A DNA stretch of 32,117 bases from NCBI GenBank assembly GCA_018336035.1, contig JAGXRD010000052.1, positions 1 through 32,117 of the forward strand, read 5' to 3'. A program made the position numbers and the translations under genes. The notes under the pieces are model-generated. The model made no database searches. It was not told the DNA's origin and was given only the letters and a program-made list of their open reading frames with translations. Position 1 is the stretch's first letter, and each line of letters opens with the position of its first letter. Positions 8,123-16,056 of the stretch are shown here, piece after piece. The DNA is from Alphaproteobacteria bacterium (GTDB taxonomy: Bacteria > Pseudomonadota > Alphaproteobacteria > Ferrovibrionales > Ferrovibrionaceae).

Positions 8123-8782
8123 ATGTCCCACAAAGTTTTCGCTGCCTTCGCAGTCGCTGCCTTTTCCTTCCTCACCTTTCAATTCCACGCTGCGCCGGCG
8201 AATGCCGCGCCGCCGCCTGGCGGGGTGCTGGATTTCACCGTGTTGCGGAATGGCAGCGAGGTGGGCCGCCATGAAATGCTGTTCCGCAGCGAAGCCGATA
8301 GCCTGAAAATCGATATCCGCACCAATGTTGCGGTCAAGGTTGCCTTCATCACAGCCTATCGTTTCGAGCATGAAGGCCATGAGGTGTGGCAGGGCACCCG
8401 CCTGGCCCGGTTGTGGTCGAAGACAAATGATGATGGCACCAAGCATGTGCTTGACGTGACGGCCGGTGGCGACAGCCTGTTGGTGATGGCCGATGGCAAG
8501 GAGCCAGAGAAGTCGTCGGCGAGCATTCCCGCCAGCCTCTGGAATGAGCGTATTGTCCAGCAGGAAAGCATTCTCAATACGCTGGATGGCTCACGCATGG
8601 CCATCCAGGTGGCTGACCTCGGAGCAGACACCGTGCTCGTGAAGGGTGCCACTATGCCGGCTCGCCATTACGCGATCACCGGCGATCTGCAGCGCGAGGT
8701 TTGGTACGACGCGCAGAATGTGCTGGTCAAAGTCCGCTTCAAGGCCAAGGACGGCTCGGACATCGAATACATCCGTCAGTAA
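8123..8782 (+). CDS. Exported DUF6134-like protein
   Basis: A 219-aa protein with a signal peptide (about residues 1-28, ending APANA). The mature part is predicted mostly beta: VLDFTVLRNGSEVGRHEMLF, FITAYRFEHEGHEVWQGTRL and ARHYAITGDLQREVWYD. This pattern matches the DUF6134 family of uncharacterised periplasmic proteins, which resemble lipid-handling beta-rich folds; the latter point is inference. It lies 73 nt before the lipid cassette on the same strand and could belong to it, but it could equally be independent. Confidence 0.72.
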   Translation: MSHKVFAAFAVAAFSFLTFQFHAAPANAAPPPGGVLDFTVLRNGSEVGRHEMLFRSEADSLKIDIRTNVAVKVAFITAYRFEHEGHEVWQGTRLARLWSKTNDDGTKHVLDVTAGGDSLLVMADGKEPEKSSASIPASLWNERIVQQESILNTLDGSRMAIQVADLGADTVLVKGATMPARHYAITGDLQREVWYDAQNVLVKVRFKAKDGSDIEYIRQ

Positions 8783-8855
8783 TGCGGCTCGGCCGTAAGG
8801 CGGCTGTAAGCGCAAGCCAGTAAGTGGCGGTTGTCCCAGCCTGATAGAGGTATTG

Positions 8856-9449
8856 ATGCGGTTCGAAATCGTCTCTGCCGGCCACGCTTTACGGCCTGCC
8901 GTAGAAGCCATGGTGCGCAACGTTTTCTACACAGAATACGGCGCGCGTATCGCCCATTTCCCCGACCGTATGATTGTTGTGCTCGACGCGGATGGGGCGC
9001 CGCGCTGCGCTGCCGCATTGCGCGATGCGCGGGTCGGGTTCTTCTCGGAGCAGTATCTGGATCAGCCGTTGGAGCAGGCGATCAGCGTGGCGCGCGGATG
9101 TAGCGTGCCGCGTGCGGCAGTGCTGGAACTGGGTTCGGTCGCTGCCAGCCGACCTGGCGCCTTGCTGATGCTGTTGCGGGGCTTCGCGCATGTGGGACTG
9201 GAGGACGGATATCGCTGGGGTGTTTTCACTGCGACGGACCGGCTGCGGCGGCTGGCGCAACGATTTTCCATCGACATAGCGGATCTCGGCCCGGCCTCGG
9301 CAGGGCGGGTTTCCAACCCGCAGGACTGGGGACGTTACTACGATCACGACCCACGCGTCTGCGCCGTGGAAGGGCTGCCGGCGGAAGAGCGGCTGGACGT
9401 GATGCGGATGCCATGTCATCCGGCCGTCCTCACCGGAGCGCAGTCGTGA
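8856..9449 (+). CDS. Thermostable hemolysin family protein
   Basis: A 197-aa protein of the thermostable hemolysin (T_hemolysin, delta-VPH) family. Typical features are the N-terminal helix leading to VFYTEYGARIAHFPDRMIVVLD, the RDARVGFFSEQYLDQPLEQAI region, VLELGSVAASRPGALLMLL and a C-terminal WGRYYDHDPRVCAVEGLP. The fold is thought to be acyltransferase (GNAT)-like, so despite the name an acyl-transfer role is as likely as lysis; that is inference. There is no signal peptide. The ATG at 8856 follows AGAGGT. The stop overlaps the GTG start of the ligase gene (GTGA), implying translational coupling in an operon with an AMP ligase, a diiron oxidase and an SDR. Confidence 0.82.
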   Translation: MRFEIVSAGHALRPAVEAMVRNVFYTEYGARIAHFPDRMIVVLDADGAPRCAAALRDARVGFFSEQYLDQPLEQAISVARGCSVPRAAVLELGSVAASRPGALLMLLRGFAHVGLEDGYRWGVFTATDRLRRLAQRFSIDIADLGPASAGRVSNPQDWGRYYDHDPRVCAVEGLPAEERLDVMRMPCHPAVLTGAQS

Positions 9450-10945
9450 AGGCCGGAGATGTTCTGGTCATGCTGGGGGAGCGCGCCAGCGAAGGCGCAA
9501 CACGACCCGCATTTCGGGATCACACGGAAAGTCTCGACTACGCCGCTCTGGCACGACGGGTCGCAGGCGCGGCGGAAATACTGGAAGGATTGCCGACCAG
9601 GCTGGGCCTGCTGGGGGCAAGCAGCATCGACTGGCTGGTCGCCGATCTGGCGGCCTGGGCCACCGGCAAGGAGTTAGTGTCGTTGCCGCATTTCTTCTCG
9701 GATGCCCAGCTGGCCCATATTGTGGCAGATGCCGGTCTCGAAACAGTGATCGCGGCTGACGATCAGATGATCCGGGCACGGGGTCTGGCGGGGCAGGTGG
9801 TTCCGATGCCGCGCACCGAGGCGGAATGGTGGCCAGCCGAAATGTCCGGCCATCGCATCGTTTACACCTCGGGCTCCAGTGGAACGCCGAAAGGCGTGCT
9901 GCTGGGTGCGGATCAGATGCGGCAAAGCTGTGCCGCCCTGCTCGAGGCCAGCGGCGCGACAATGAATGACCGGCATCTCTCGGTCCTGCCATATGCACTT
10001 CTGCTTGAAGCGATCTGCGGCATTTACCTGCCCATTCTGGCGGGCGGCCACTGCGTGATTGCCGCCCATATCGTGCAGTCCCCGGCCAGCGAGATCGGCG
10101 TTGCCCTTGGTGAAGCGGCGGCGCGTGAAAGACCGACGACGATCGTGCTGGTGCCGCAACTGCTGCAGGCCTGGACGATCATGGCCTCGGTGAGCCGTGT
10201 CGAAGTACCCGACAGCCTGCGGTTTGTCGCCGTCGGCGGTGCCGCTGTGCCAGACGTCATCGCAGACCGCGCCTGGGCTGTCGGCATTCCTGTTTATGAG
10301 GGCTATGGGCTGACCGAGTGCTGCTCTGTGGTGGCGGTCAACCGGCCGGGCGATCGGCGGGCGGGTACGGTTGGCAGGCCGCTGCCCGGCTGCGATCTGC
10401 GGATTGCCGATGACGGAGAGATCGTGGTGCGCAGCGCGGCCGTCGCGCAGGGCTACCTTGGCCGCAGCGATGGGCCGGCGAATGGCGAATGGCACACCGG
10501 CGATCTCGGTAACATCGATAGCGATGGCTATCTGCGCGTCGCTGGCCGCAAAGACAATCTGATCGTGACGGCGAACGGTCGCAACGTGACACCCGAATGG
10601 GTCGAAACCATGCTGCTGGCCGATCCGCGCATCAGCCGCTGCGTGATTTTTCCTTCGTCTTTCGGAGATCTGGCCTTGCTGATCGAGCCTTCTCAATTGG
10701 GAGCGGCATGGTTTGCGAAAGCTGACGAAGAGCGTCTCGCCGGTCTGATCGCGGGTTTGACGGCGTTGGCGCCCGATTATGCCCGACCGAACCGTGTGGC
10801 TGTGATGCCACCGGATGGATTCGCTGCCGCCGGGCTGCTAACAGCCAACGGCAGGCCGCGGCGCCAGGAAATTTCGGCGCGCAATGAAGAGATTTTCACC
10901 AATCGGAAATTCAAGGTCATGGAGATGCAGCATGGAATTTTTTGA
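9446..10945 (+). CDS. AMP-forming acyl ligase (ANL superfamily)
   Basis: A 499-aa adenylating enzyme expected to activate a carboxylic acid, probably fatty, as acyl-AMP and perhaps pass it to CoA or a carrier. Motifs in order: YTSGSSGTPKGV (A3, about 142-153), YEGYGLTE (A5, ~285), GEWHTGDLG (A7, ~350) and GRKDNLIVTANGRNVTPEWVE split across A8 (~370). At the A10 position it reads TANGRPRR, so the usual lysine of NGK is arginine. GTG at 9446 gives a GTGA overlap with the upstream stop and has GGAG before it; an ATG at 9413 is the alternative start. It overlaps the next gene by 14 nt. The fatty-acid substrate is inferred from its neighbours. Confidence 0.85.
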   Translation: MKAGDVLVMLGERASEGATRPAFRDHTESLDYAALARRVAGAAEILEGLPTRLGLLGASSIDWLVADLAAWATGKELVSLPHFFSDAQLAHIVADAGLETVIAADDQMIRARGLAGQVVPMPRTEAEWWPAEMSGHRIVYTSGSSGTPKGVLLGADQMRQSCAALLEASGATMNDRHLSVLPYALLLEAICGIYLPILAGGHCVIAAHIVQSPASEIGVALGEAAARERPTTIVLVPQLLQAWTIMASVSRVEVPDSLRFVAVGGAAVPDVIADRAWAVGIPVYEGYGLTECCSVVAVNRPGDRRAGTVGRPLPGCDLRIADDGEIVVRSAAVAQGYLGRSDGPANGEWHTGDLGNIDSDGYLRVAGRKDNLIVTANGRNVTPEWVETMLLADPRISRCVIFPSSFGDLALLIEPSQLGAAWFAKADEERLAGLIAGLTALAPDYARPNRVAVMPPDGFAAAGLLTANGRPRRQEISARNEEIFTNRKFKVMEMQHGIF

Positions 10946-11609
10946 GCGCCTGTTCATCGAGACGCGGACAGAACGCGAGGCTTTCATCGCGACGCCGGTG
11001 ATCCAGCGCGCGCTGCGCCAGGGCGTTCCTGCTCCCATGTATGTGGCATTTCTTGAGCAGGCTTATCACCATGTGCGCCACACCTGTCGCCTGCTGAGCA
11101 CGGCCGTGGCGCGTTGCGCGGATCGCGACCAGCGATATATCAGCGCCTTGCTGGAATACATCGAGGAAGAGCGCGGCCACGAAGAATGGATCCTGAACGA
11201 TATCACCGCTCTGGGCGGAGACGCCGAGGCGGTTCGCACCGGTCAGGCGGACATGCCGTGCCGCCTGATGGTGGCCTATGTCTACTATGCCATCGAGCAT
11301 GTCAGTCCATATGCCATGCTTGGCATGGTGCATGTGCTGGAGGGCATGTCGGCGGCACTGGCCACGGCGGCGGCTGGCACGCTCCGCACATCTCTGGGCA
11401 TCCAGGATGGTCGCGGTTTCAGCTATCTCAGTTCGCATGGATCGCTGGACCAGGAGCATGTCGGCTTCTTCCGTGAACTGGTCAATGGCATTGACGATCC
11501 GAATGCGGAGGCGGCCATCATAGAGACCGCTCGTGTCGTGTATCGGCTCTACGGCGATATGTTCAGCGGGATTGAAGCGCGCTACCTGGAGCTGGGTCAT
11601 GCTGCTTGA
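10932..11609 (+). CDS. Haem-oxygenase-like diiron oxidase (TenA/UndA-like)
   Basis: A 225-aa all-helical protein of the TenA-like / iron-containing redox enzyme group. Candidate metal ligands are Glu79 or Glu80 with His83 in EYIEEERGHEEW, Glu137 in VHVLEGMS, and His169, Asp173 and His176 in SHGSLDQEH (H-x3-D-x2-H). These match the HDO ligand set, in which members such as UndA oxidise medium-chain fatty acids. A role in thiamin salvage (TenA) is unlikely because the ligand set is of the metal type and the neighbours are lipid enzymes. The ATG at 10932 overlaps the ligase end; GGAG is seven bases upstream. The substrate may be free, adenylated or thioester-bound fatty acid. Confidence 0.8.
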   Translation: MEFFERLFIETRTEREAFIATPVIQRALRQGVPAPMYVAFLEQAYHHVRHTCRLLSTAVARCADRDQRYISALLEYIEEERGHEEWILNDITALGGDAEAVRTGQADMPCRLMVAYVYYAIEHVSPYAMLGMVHVLEGMSAALATAAAGTLRTSLGIQDGRGFSYLSSHGSLDQEHVGFFRELVNGIDDPNAEAAIIETARVVYRLYGDMFSGIEARYLELGHAA

Positions 11610-12396
11610 GAAGCGCAGCATCGTTGTCACCGGGGCCGGCAGTGGTATTGGCCGCGCGATCGCCCTGGCGGCGGCCGACCGTGGTGCTCACCTTGTTCTG
11701 ATCGGCCGCCGCCTTGCGGCGCTGCAGGAAACGGCAGAGCTGCTGCCGGCAGATACCCGCTTTCATCTTGTCGCGGCAGATATTGCCTCGGCGCCAGGCC
11801 GCGCCGACATCGTGAATGCCTGCCGCAGGCACGGGATCGATATCCTGATCAACAATGCGGGCGTTGTCGCCAGTGGTTTGCTGTCCGGACTGAAGGATGA
11901 GGATCTGGTCCACATCGTGATGACCAATGTGGCCGCTCCGATCGCGTTGACACGCGACCTTGTACCGCTGCTGAAACTCTCTGACCGGCCGCGGATCGTG
12001 AATATCGGCTCGGTGTTTGGCGATATTGGTCATCCGTATTTTGCGGCTTACTGCGCGAGCAAATTTGCGTTGCGTGGCTTCTCCGATGCGATGCGGCGTG
12101 AACTTGCAGCTGACAGTATTGGCGTGACCTATGCCGCGCCACGCGCGACGCGAACACCGGCAGCTGACGGCTTCCATGATCTCGTTGCACCCTTCGCCAT
12201 GAAGCTCGATGACCCGGCCGTGGTGGCCGCCAGGATCATTAAGGGTATTGAGGCCGAAGCGAGCATAATCTACCCGGGTGGCCCCGAACGGCTGTTCATA
12301 TGGCTGCAACGTCTGTTCCCCGCTGTGATCGATCATGTGCTGGGTGAAAAGAGCCGCAGGGTACAAAGCCTGCTGGAAACCCGGCGCGCGGCTTGA
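11599..12396 (+). CDS. Short-chain dehydrogenase/reductase of the lipid cassette
   Basis: A 265-aa classical SDR. The NAD(P) motif TGAGSGIG is at 11-18, NNAG at 85-88 and the catalytic triad is Ser138, Tyr151 and Lys155 (YCASK). GRR at 36-38 after the second strand suggests NADP preference. The segment YAAPRATRT after the active site is typical of SDRs acting on long-chain or lipid substrates. The last ~40 residues have a hydrophobic WLQRLFPAVIDHVLG segment that may touch membrane. Its start overlaps the diiron oxidase stop by 11 nt with GGAG upstream, so it is the last tightly coupled gene of the cassette. It probably interconverts an alcohol and a carbonyl made by the preceding enzymes. Confidence 0.87.
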   Translation: MLLEKRSIVVTGAGSGIGRAIALAAADRGAHLVLIGRRLAALQETAELLPADTRFHLVAADIASAPGRADIVNACRRHGIDILINNAGVVASGLLSGLKDEDLVHIVMTNVAAPIALTRDLVPLLKLSDRPRIVNIGSVFGDIGHPYFAAYCASKFALRGFSDAMRRELAADSIGVTYAAPRATRTPAADGFHDLVAPFAMKLDDPAVVAARIIKGIEAEASIIYPGGPERLFIWLQRLFPAVIDHVLGEKSRRVQSLLETRRAA

Positions 12397-12456
12397 CGCT
12401 GCTCTGTCTGCCACCAAACTGTTTGCCAGCCGTTAGGACAGTAGATGGAGGCGGAA

Positions 12457-13212
12457 ATGAAGATTGTGGCGATTACCGGCGGCGCCCAGGGGATCGGGCG
12501 CGGGATTGCCTTGCATTTCGCCACGCATGGCTATGCCGTGGCGCTGGCCGATCCTGCTGCAGATGCCGGCGAGGAAGTGCTCGGCATCCTGAAACAGCAG
12601 GGGACAAAGGCGAGCTTCGCCGTCACCGATGTGGCTGATCCGGCTTCGGTGGAGGCCTGGCTGGCGCAAACCATCCGCGATCTCGGCTGCCCCACCGTGC
12701 TGGTCAACAATGCCGGCTTCATGATCCGCAAGCCGTTCCTGGATCTGCCGCTGGCTGATTTCGACACGGTGATCGCCACCAACCTGCGCGGCACCTTTAT
12801 CTGTTCGCAGCTGGTCGCGCGCGTGATGGCGAAACGCGACATCCATGGCGCCATTATCAACATCGCTTCCACCCGCGCCTTCATGTCAGAGCCTGATACC
12901 GAAGGCTACACGGCTTCGAAGGGCGGTATCGTGGCGCTGACCCATGGCATGGCGATGAGCCTGGCCAAGCAACGCATCCGGGTGAACAGCGTCAGTCCCG
13001 GCTGGATCGAGACGCGTGACTGGCAATACAGCGCCCGCGTGGAAAAGCCGGAGCATTCGCAGGCTGATCGCGAACAGCACGCAGTAGGCCGCGTCGGCAG
13101 GCCGGAGGATATCGCTGAAGCCTGCCTCTACCTGGCCGAGGCGGGCTTCGTCACTGGCCAGAACCTGATCGTGGATGGCGGCATGAGCGTGAAGATGATT
13201 TACGCAGAATAG
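12457..13212 (+). CDS. SDR family oxidoreductase
   Basis: A 251-aa classical SDR: TGGAQGIG (7-14), an Asp after the second strand (LAD, favouring NAD), NNAG (84-87) and catalytic Ser138, Tyr151 and Lys155 (YTASK). The C-terminus FVTGQNLIVDGGMSVKM is standard. The ATG at 12457 is preceded by GGAGG. It starts 60 nt after the cassette SDR, so it may be an extra member of that operon or an unrelated sugar/polyol-type dehydrogenase. It is clearly a different subfamily from the preceding SDR. The substrate is unknown. Confidence 0.87.
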   Translation: MKIVAITGGAQGIGRGIALHFATHGYAVALADPAADAGEEVLGILKQQGTKASFAVTDVADPASVEAWLAQTIRDLGCPTVLVNNAGFMIRKPFLDLPLADFDTVIATNLRGTFICSQLVARVMAKRDIHGAIINIASTRAFMSEPDTEGYTASKGGIVALTHGMAMSLAKQRIRVNSVSPGWIETRDWQYSARVEKPEHSQADREQHAVGRVGRPEDIAEACLYLAEAGFVTGQNLIVDGGMSVKMIYAE

Positions 13213-13235
13213 GCTGCCGCCTCGCGGTCGTCGGG

Positions 13236-13838
13236 TTATGCCTGCTCCGCCGCATACAGGGCGTTGATGGCCGCATCCTGGCGTGACAGCGCCGCCAGCA
13301 CGGTCGGGTCGAAATTGCTGGGGGATGTACGGTCATCGCCACGCAACAGCACCGCCATCGTACTGCGATGATCCATGCCGGTCTTGTACGGGCGGTCTGA
13401 TCGCAGGGCATCATAGACATCGGCCACGGCGACAATGCGGGCCGGCAGGGGAATCTCTAGTCCCGACAGGCCACGCGGATAACCGCTGCCATCGAAATTC
13501 TCATGATGGCACAGCGCAACCTGCGCGGCGGCGTCGAAAACCGGCTGCCGCACATCTTTCAGCAGATCGTGGCCATAAACGGTATGTTCGGTCATCAGGC
13601 GGCGTTCCTGCGGAGACAGGCGGCCGGGCTTCATGATCACAACATCCGGCAGTACATTCTTGCCGATGTCATGCAGCAGGGCGCCATGCTCCACCAGTTC
13701 GATATCCTCGTGCGGCAGACCCAGACTTTCAGCCAGCAGGCTGCTGGTTTTGATCATGCGCGTGGAATGTTGCAGGGTTTGCTCGTCATGGGCATGGGCG
13801 GCACGCGCAACGAGCATGCAAATCGATTTGGGGGTCAT
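13236..13838 (-). CDS. HD-GYP domain protein (c-di-GMP phosphodiesterase-like)
   Basis: A 200-aa stand-alone HD-GYP domain with no receiver or PAS module. The metal-binding HD pair is His56-Asp57 in LLHDIGK. The second signature, HHENFDGSGYP, has HHE at 111-113 and GYP at 119-121, and RIVAVADVYDALRSDRPYK follows. Family members hydrolyse cyclic-di-GMP or related cyclic dinucleotides, and the key residues are intact. The start is uncertain: the ATG at 13838 has no clear Shine-Dalgarno, and an ATG at 13817 or an upstream extension to 13937 is possible. It is convergent with the SDR before it and divergent from the cyclase gene. Confidence 0.88.
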   Translation of the reverse strand: MTPKSICMLVARAAHAHDEQTLQHSTRMIKTSSLLAESLGLPHEDIELVEHGALLHDIGKNVLPDVVIMKPGRLSPQERRLMTEHTVYGHDLLKDVRQPVFDAAAQVALCHHENFDGSGYPRGLSGLEIPLPARIVAVADVYDALRSDRPYKTGMDHRSTMAVLLRGDDRTSPSNFDPTVLAALSRQDAAINALYAAEQA

Positions 13839-13937
13839 GAACGCGGTACGCTGACTGTCTGCGGGATAAAAGAATATCTTGGGCTGCGACCTCTGGCGGC
13901 AGCTCCCAGAATTTAGGTGGCGTGTCCGGTTGCGCAT

Positions 13938-13951
13938 TTGATTTGAATCAA
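13938..13951. promoter_or_regulatory. FNR/FixK/FnrL-type box TTGAT-N4-ATCAA
   Basis: TTGAT TTGA ATCAA is a perfect match to the anaerobic FNR-family consensus, and flanking bases extend the arms to TTTGAT/ATCAAA. It lies about 100 bp upstream of the HD-GYP start and about 200 bp upstream of the cyclase start. This suggests oxygen- or redox-responsive control of one or both genes by an FnrL/FixK-like protein not encoded in the window. Confidence 0.7.
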
Positions 13952-14151
13952 AGCCGGAAACGCCGAAGACACGGTTGCTCGTCCGATTGTGCGGCCGGTC
14001 ACATTTACTGTCTCCTTTGCCGACGCAGCGGTTGGCCGCGTGCAGATGATAAGGACGCCGATGAAGGAATGCTCCCGGTGATGAGGCGAATCGCAGGCAG
14101 TTGCCGCTGGCGATGCGGCCTTATAAGCTTTCACCGACCCAGATGGTGCCG

Positions 14152-14940
14152 ATGACCGACCAGACCCCCGATCTCCGCCGCAAGCTGACCACTGTTTTCT
14201 GTGCCGATGTGCAGGGCTATTCCGCCCTGGTCGAGCGCGATGAGGTCGGCACCGTCACGCGGCTCAAGCAGTATCGCGACATCATGGTCGATCTGATCGG
14301 CCGGCATCATGGTCGGCTGATCAATACCTGGGGCGATGGGCTGGTGGCTGAATTCGCCTCGCCGGTCGAGGCGGTGTTCTGCGCCGTCGAGACCCAGCGC
14401 CGCCTGGCCGCCCGCAATGCCGAGGAACCATTACAGCCAGCCATGCAATTCCGCATCGGCATCAATCTCGGCGATGTCATCATCGAAGGCACTGATATCT
14501 ACGGTGAGGGCGTGAACATCGCCGCGCGCCTGGAATCGCTGGCGGATCCCGGTGGCATCTGCATCTCGGGTTCGGTCTTCGAGCAGGTGCGCAAGAAGCT
14601 CGATATCGGTTTCGATTTCCTTGGCGACCGCGAGATCAAGAATATCGCCGAACCGGTCTCGGCCTATCGCGTGCTGCTGGGCGGCGTGAAAGTCGATGCG
14701 GCCGTGGGGCATCGCATGCCGCTGCCTGTGACAGATGATGCCGAGGCCGCCTTGAACAAGTGGCGGCGCTTTGCCTGGCGTTTCGCCGTGATCGCGGTCT
14801 TCCTGATGATTATCAACCTGATCACCAGTCCGGGCTATTTCTGGTTCATCTGGCCATGGCTCGGCATGGGCCTTGTGCTGCTGCTACGCTGGCCTGCCGG
14901 CGTCGATCCGCGCCGGCTGTGGCCAACGCGGCGGACGTAA
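14152..14940 (+). CDS. Class III adenylate/guanylate cyclase with 2TM tail
   Basis: A 262-aa protein with an N-terminal cyclase homology domain and a C-terminal membrane hairpin. Metal-binding aspartates are Asp19 (FCADVQGYS) and Asp62 (WGDGLVAEF). The transition-state residues Asn122 and Arg126 are in GEGVNIAARLE. These are all present, so the enzyme should be active, most likely making cAMP. Residues ~200-245 hold two hydrophobic helices in a 2TM-domain pattern, so the catalytic domain precedes the membrane anchor. The ATG at 14152 or 14143 could be the start; neither has a good ribosome-binding site. The product could also be cGMP. Confidence 0.9.
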   Translation: MTDQTPDLRRKLTTVFCADVQGYSALVERDEVGTVTRLKQYRDIMVDLIGRHHGRLINTWGDGLVAEFASPVEAVFCAVETQRRLAARNAEEPLQPAMQFRIGINLGDVIIEGTDIYGEGVNIAARLESLADPGGICISGSVFEQVRKKLDIGFDFLGDREIKNIAEPVSAYRVLLGGVKVDAAVGHRMPLPVTDDAEAALNKWRRFAWRFAVIAVFLMIINLITSPGYFWFIWPWLGMGLVLLLRWPAGVDPRRLWPTRRT

Positions 14941-14957
14941 TCCAAAAAACAGGATAA

Positions 14958-15032
14958 TGGCTGGGGCGCCAGGGATCGAACCTGGGAATGGCGGTACCAA
15001 AAACCGCTGCCTTACCGCTTGGCTACGCCCCA
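14958..15032 (-). tRNA. tRNA-Gln (TTG)
   Basis: The reverse strand reads TGGGGCGTAGCCAAGCGGTA at the 5' end and CGCCCCAGCCA at the 3' end, with a perfect acceptor stem and an encoded CCA. The anticodon stem GCGGT/ACCGC encloses the loop TTTTGGT, which gives anticodon TTG. The T arm contains GGTTCGATCC. The total length is 75 nt. It lies 17 nt from the convergent cyclase stop. Confidence 0.96.
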
Positions 15033-15153
15033 GCAGGGCTCCGGAGGTGCGGAGCGGGCGGACAATAGGCAAGGCGACCAGAAATATCCAGCCTTTGCCC
15101 GTCGCCGGACCGGGGATTTTGGCTCGGTACAAGTCTTGGAATGTGCTGGATTT

Positions 15154-16038
15154 TCAGCCGGCCGCCGTGGCCGCGACCCACCATTTCGGGTAAGCGCGGG
15201 AGAGGTTGCGCGCAGCGAAGTCGGCGTCGCGTTTTGCCGCGAAAAACCCGAAGCAGGTGGCGCCAGAGCCCGACAGCCGCGCCAGCAGGCAGCCGTTCTG
15301 TGCTTTCAATGCCGCCAGCACCGGATCGATCTCGGGCGCGAGGAAGCGCGCTGGCGCTTCCAGGTCGTTGCGTCGGGCGCGCAGCAGGATGGCGAGATCG
15401 GCGGCGCTGTCGGGCCGGCGCTCCAGTGGCATCGGTGGCCCGAATTGTCCCGCCAGTGCGGCAAACACATCCTGCGTCGCCAGCGCCACGCCGGGATTGG
15501 CCAGTACCAACCAGAAGGGCGGCAGGGCCGGCTGCGCCACGATCTGCTCGCCGATCCCCGTCATCATCGCGGCGCGACTGAACAGGCAGACCGGCACATC
15601 GGCACCCAGCTGCGCAGCCATGTGGCCCAGCGTGTCGTCATCCACCTCGATCTGCCACAGCGCACGCAGGGCATGCAGCGTGGCGGCGGCATCCGCTGAA
15701 CCGCCGCCGATGCCGGAGGCGACCGGCAGGGTTTTCGTCAGGGTGATGGCGGCATTCTTGCCGTTCATCGCCTGCAACTGCCGCGCTGCGCGCAACACCA
15801 GATTGTCGTCGCGCGTTTCAGTCAACGCGGCCGCCTGCGGGCCTTCGATGGTCAGGCTCAATGCATCAGCAGGCGCGACGGCAATGCGGTCGCAGGCCTC
15901 GGTGTCCTGCGCGAAAACCACCAGGCTTTCGAGTTCATGATAACCGGCCTGCGGACCCTGTGCGGGCCGCCGACCGGTGACATGCAGGAACAGGTTGATC
16001 TTGGCCGGCGCCAGCCGGCTCAGGCCCGCTGAGTTCAT
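15154..16038 (-). CDS. ispE: 4-diphosphocytidyl-2-C-methyl-D-erythritol kinase IspE
   Basis: Phosphorylates CDP-methylerythritol with ATP in the non-mevalonate (MEP) isoprenoid pathway. The 294-aa protein has the GHMP-kinase layout: [15 protein letters not shown] near the N-terminus (catalytic Lys13 region), [10 protein letters not shown], the ATP loop [18 protein letters not shown] (about 105-122), GADVPVCLF and the C-terminal [12 protein letters not shown]. The length is normal for the family. It starts 18 nt after the TPR gene on the same strand, so it is likely the last gene of an ETF-QO/TPR/ispE operon. An adjacent tRNA-Gln lies downstream on the same strand. All motifs are intact. Confidence 0.96.
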   Translation of the reverse strand: MNSAGLSRLAPAKINLFLHVTGRRPAQGPQAGYHELESLVVFAQDTEACDRIAVAPADALSLTIEGPQAAALTETRDDNLVLRAARQLQAMNGKNAAITLTKTLPVASGIGGGSADAAATLHALRALWQIEVDDDTLGHMAAQLGADVPVCLFSRAAMMTGIGEQIVAQPALPPFWLVLANPGVALATQDVFAALAGQFGPPMPLERRPDSAADLAILLRARRNDLEAPARFLAPEIDPVLAALKAQNGCLLARLSGSGATCFGFFAAKRDADFAARNLSRAYPKWWVAATAAG

Positions 16039-16056
16039 TCCGGCCTATCCTGAATG

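Noticed and set aside
10932..11609. Thiamin-salvage enzyme TenA
   Set aside because: The fold is related, but the metal-ligand set and the lipid-enzyme neighbours favour a diiron oxidase; no thi genes are nearby.
14941..14957. T-rich terminator after tRNA-Gln on the minus strand
   Set aside because: There is a run of six T but no stable stem before it.
14873..15193. Plus-strand open frame across the tRNA
   Set aside because: It runs through tRNA-Gln on the other strand and has no coding signature.
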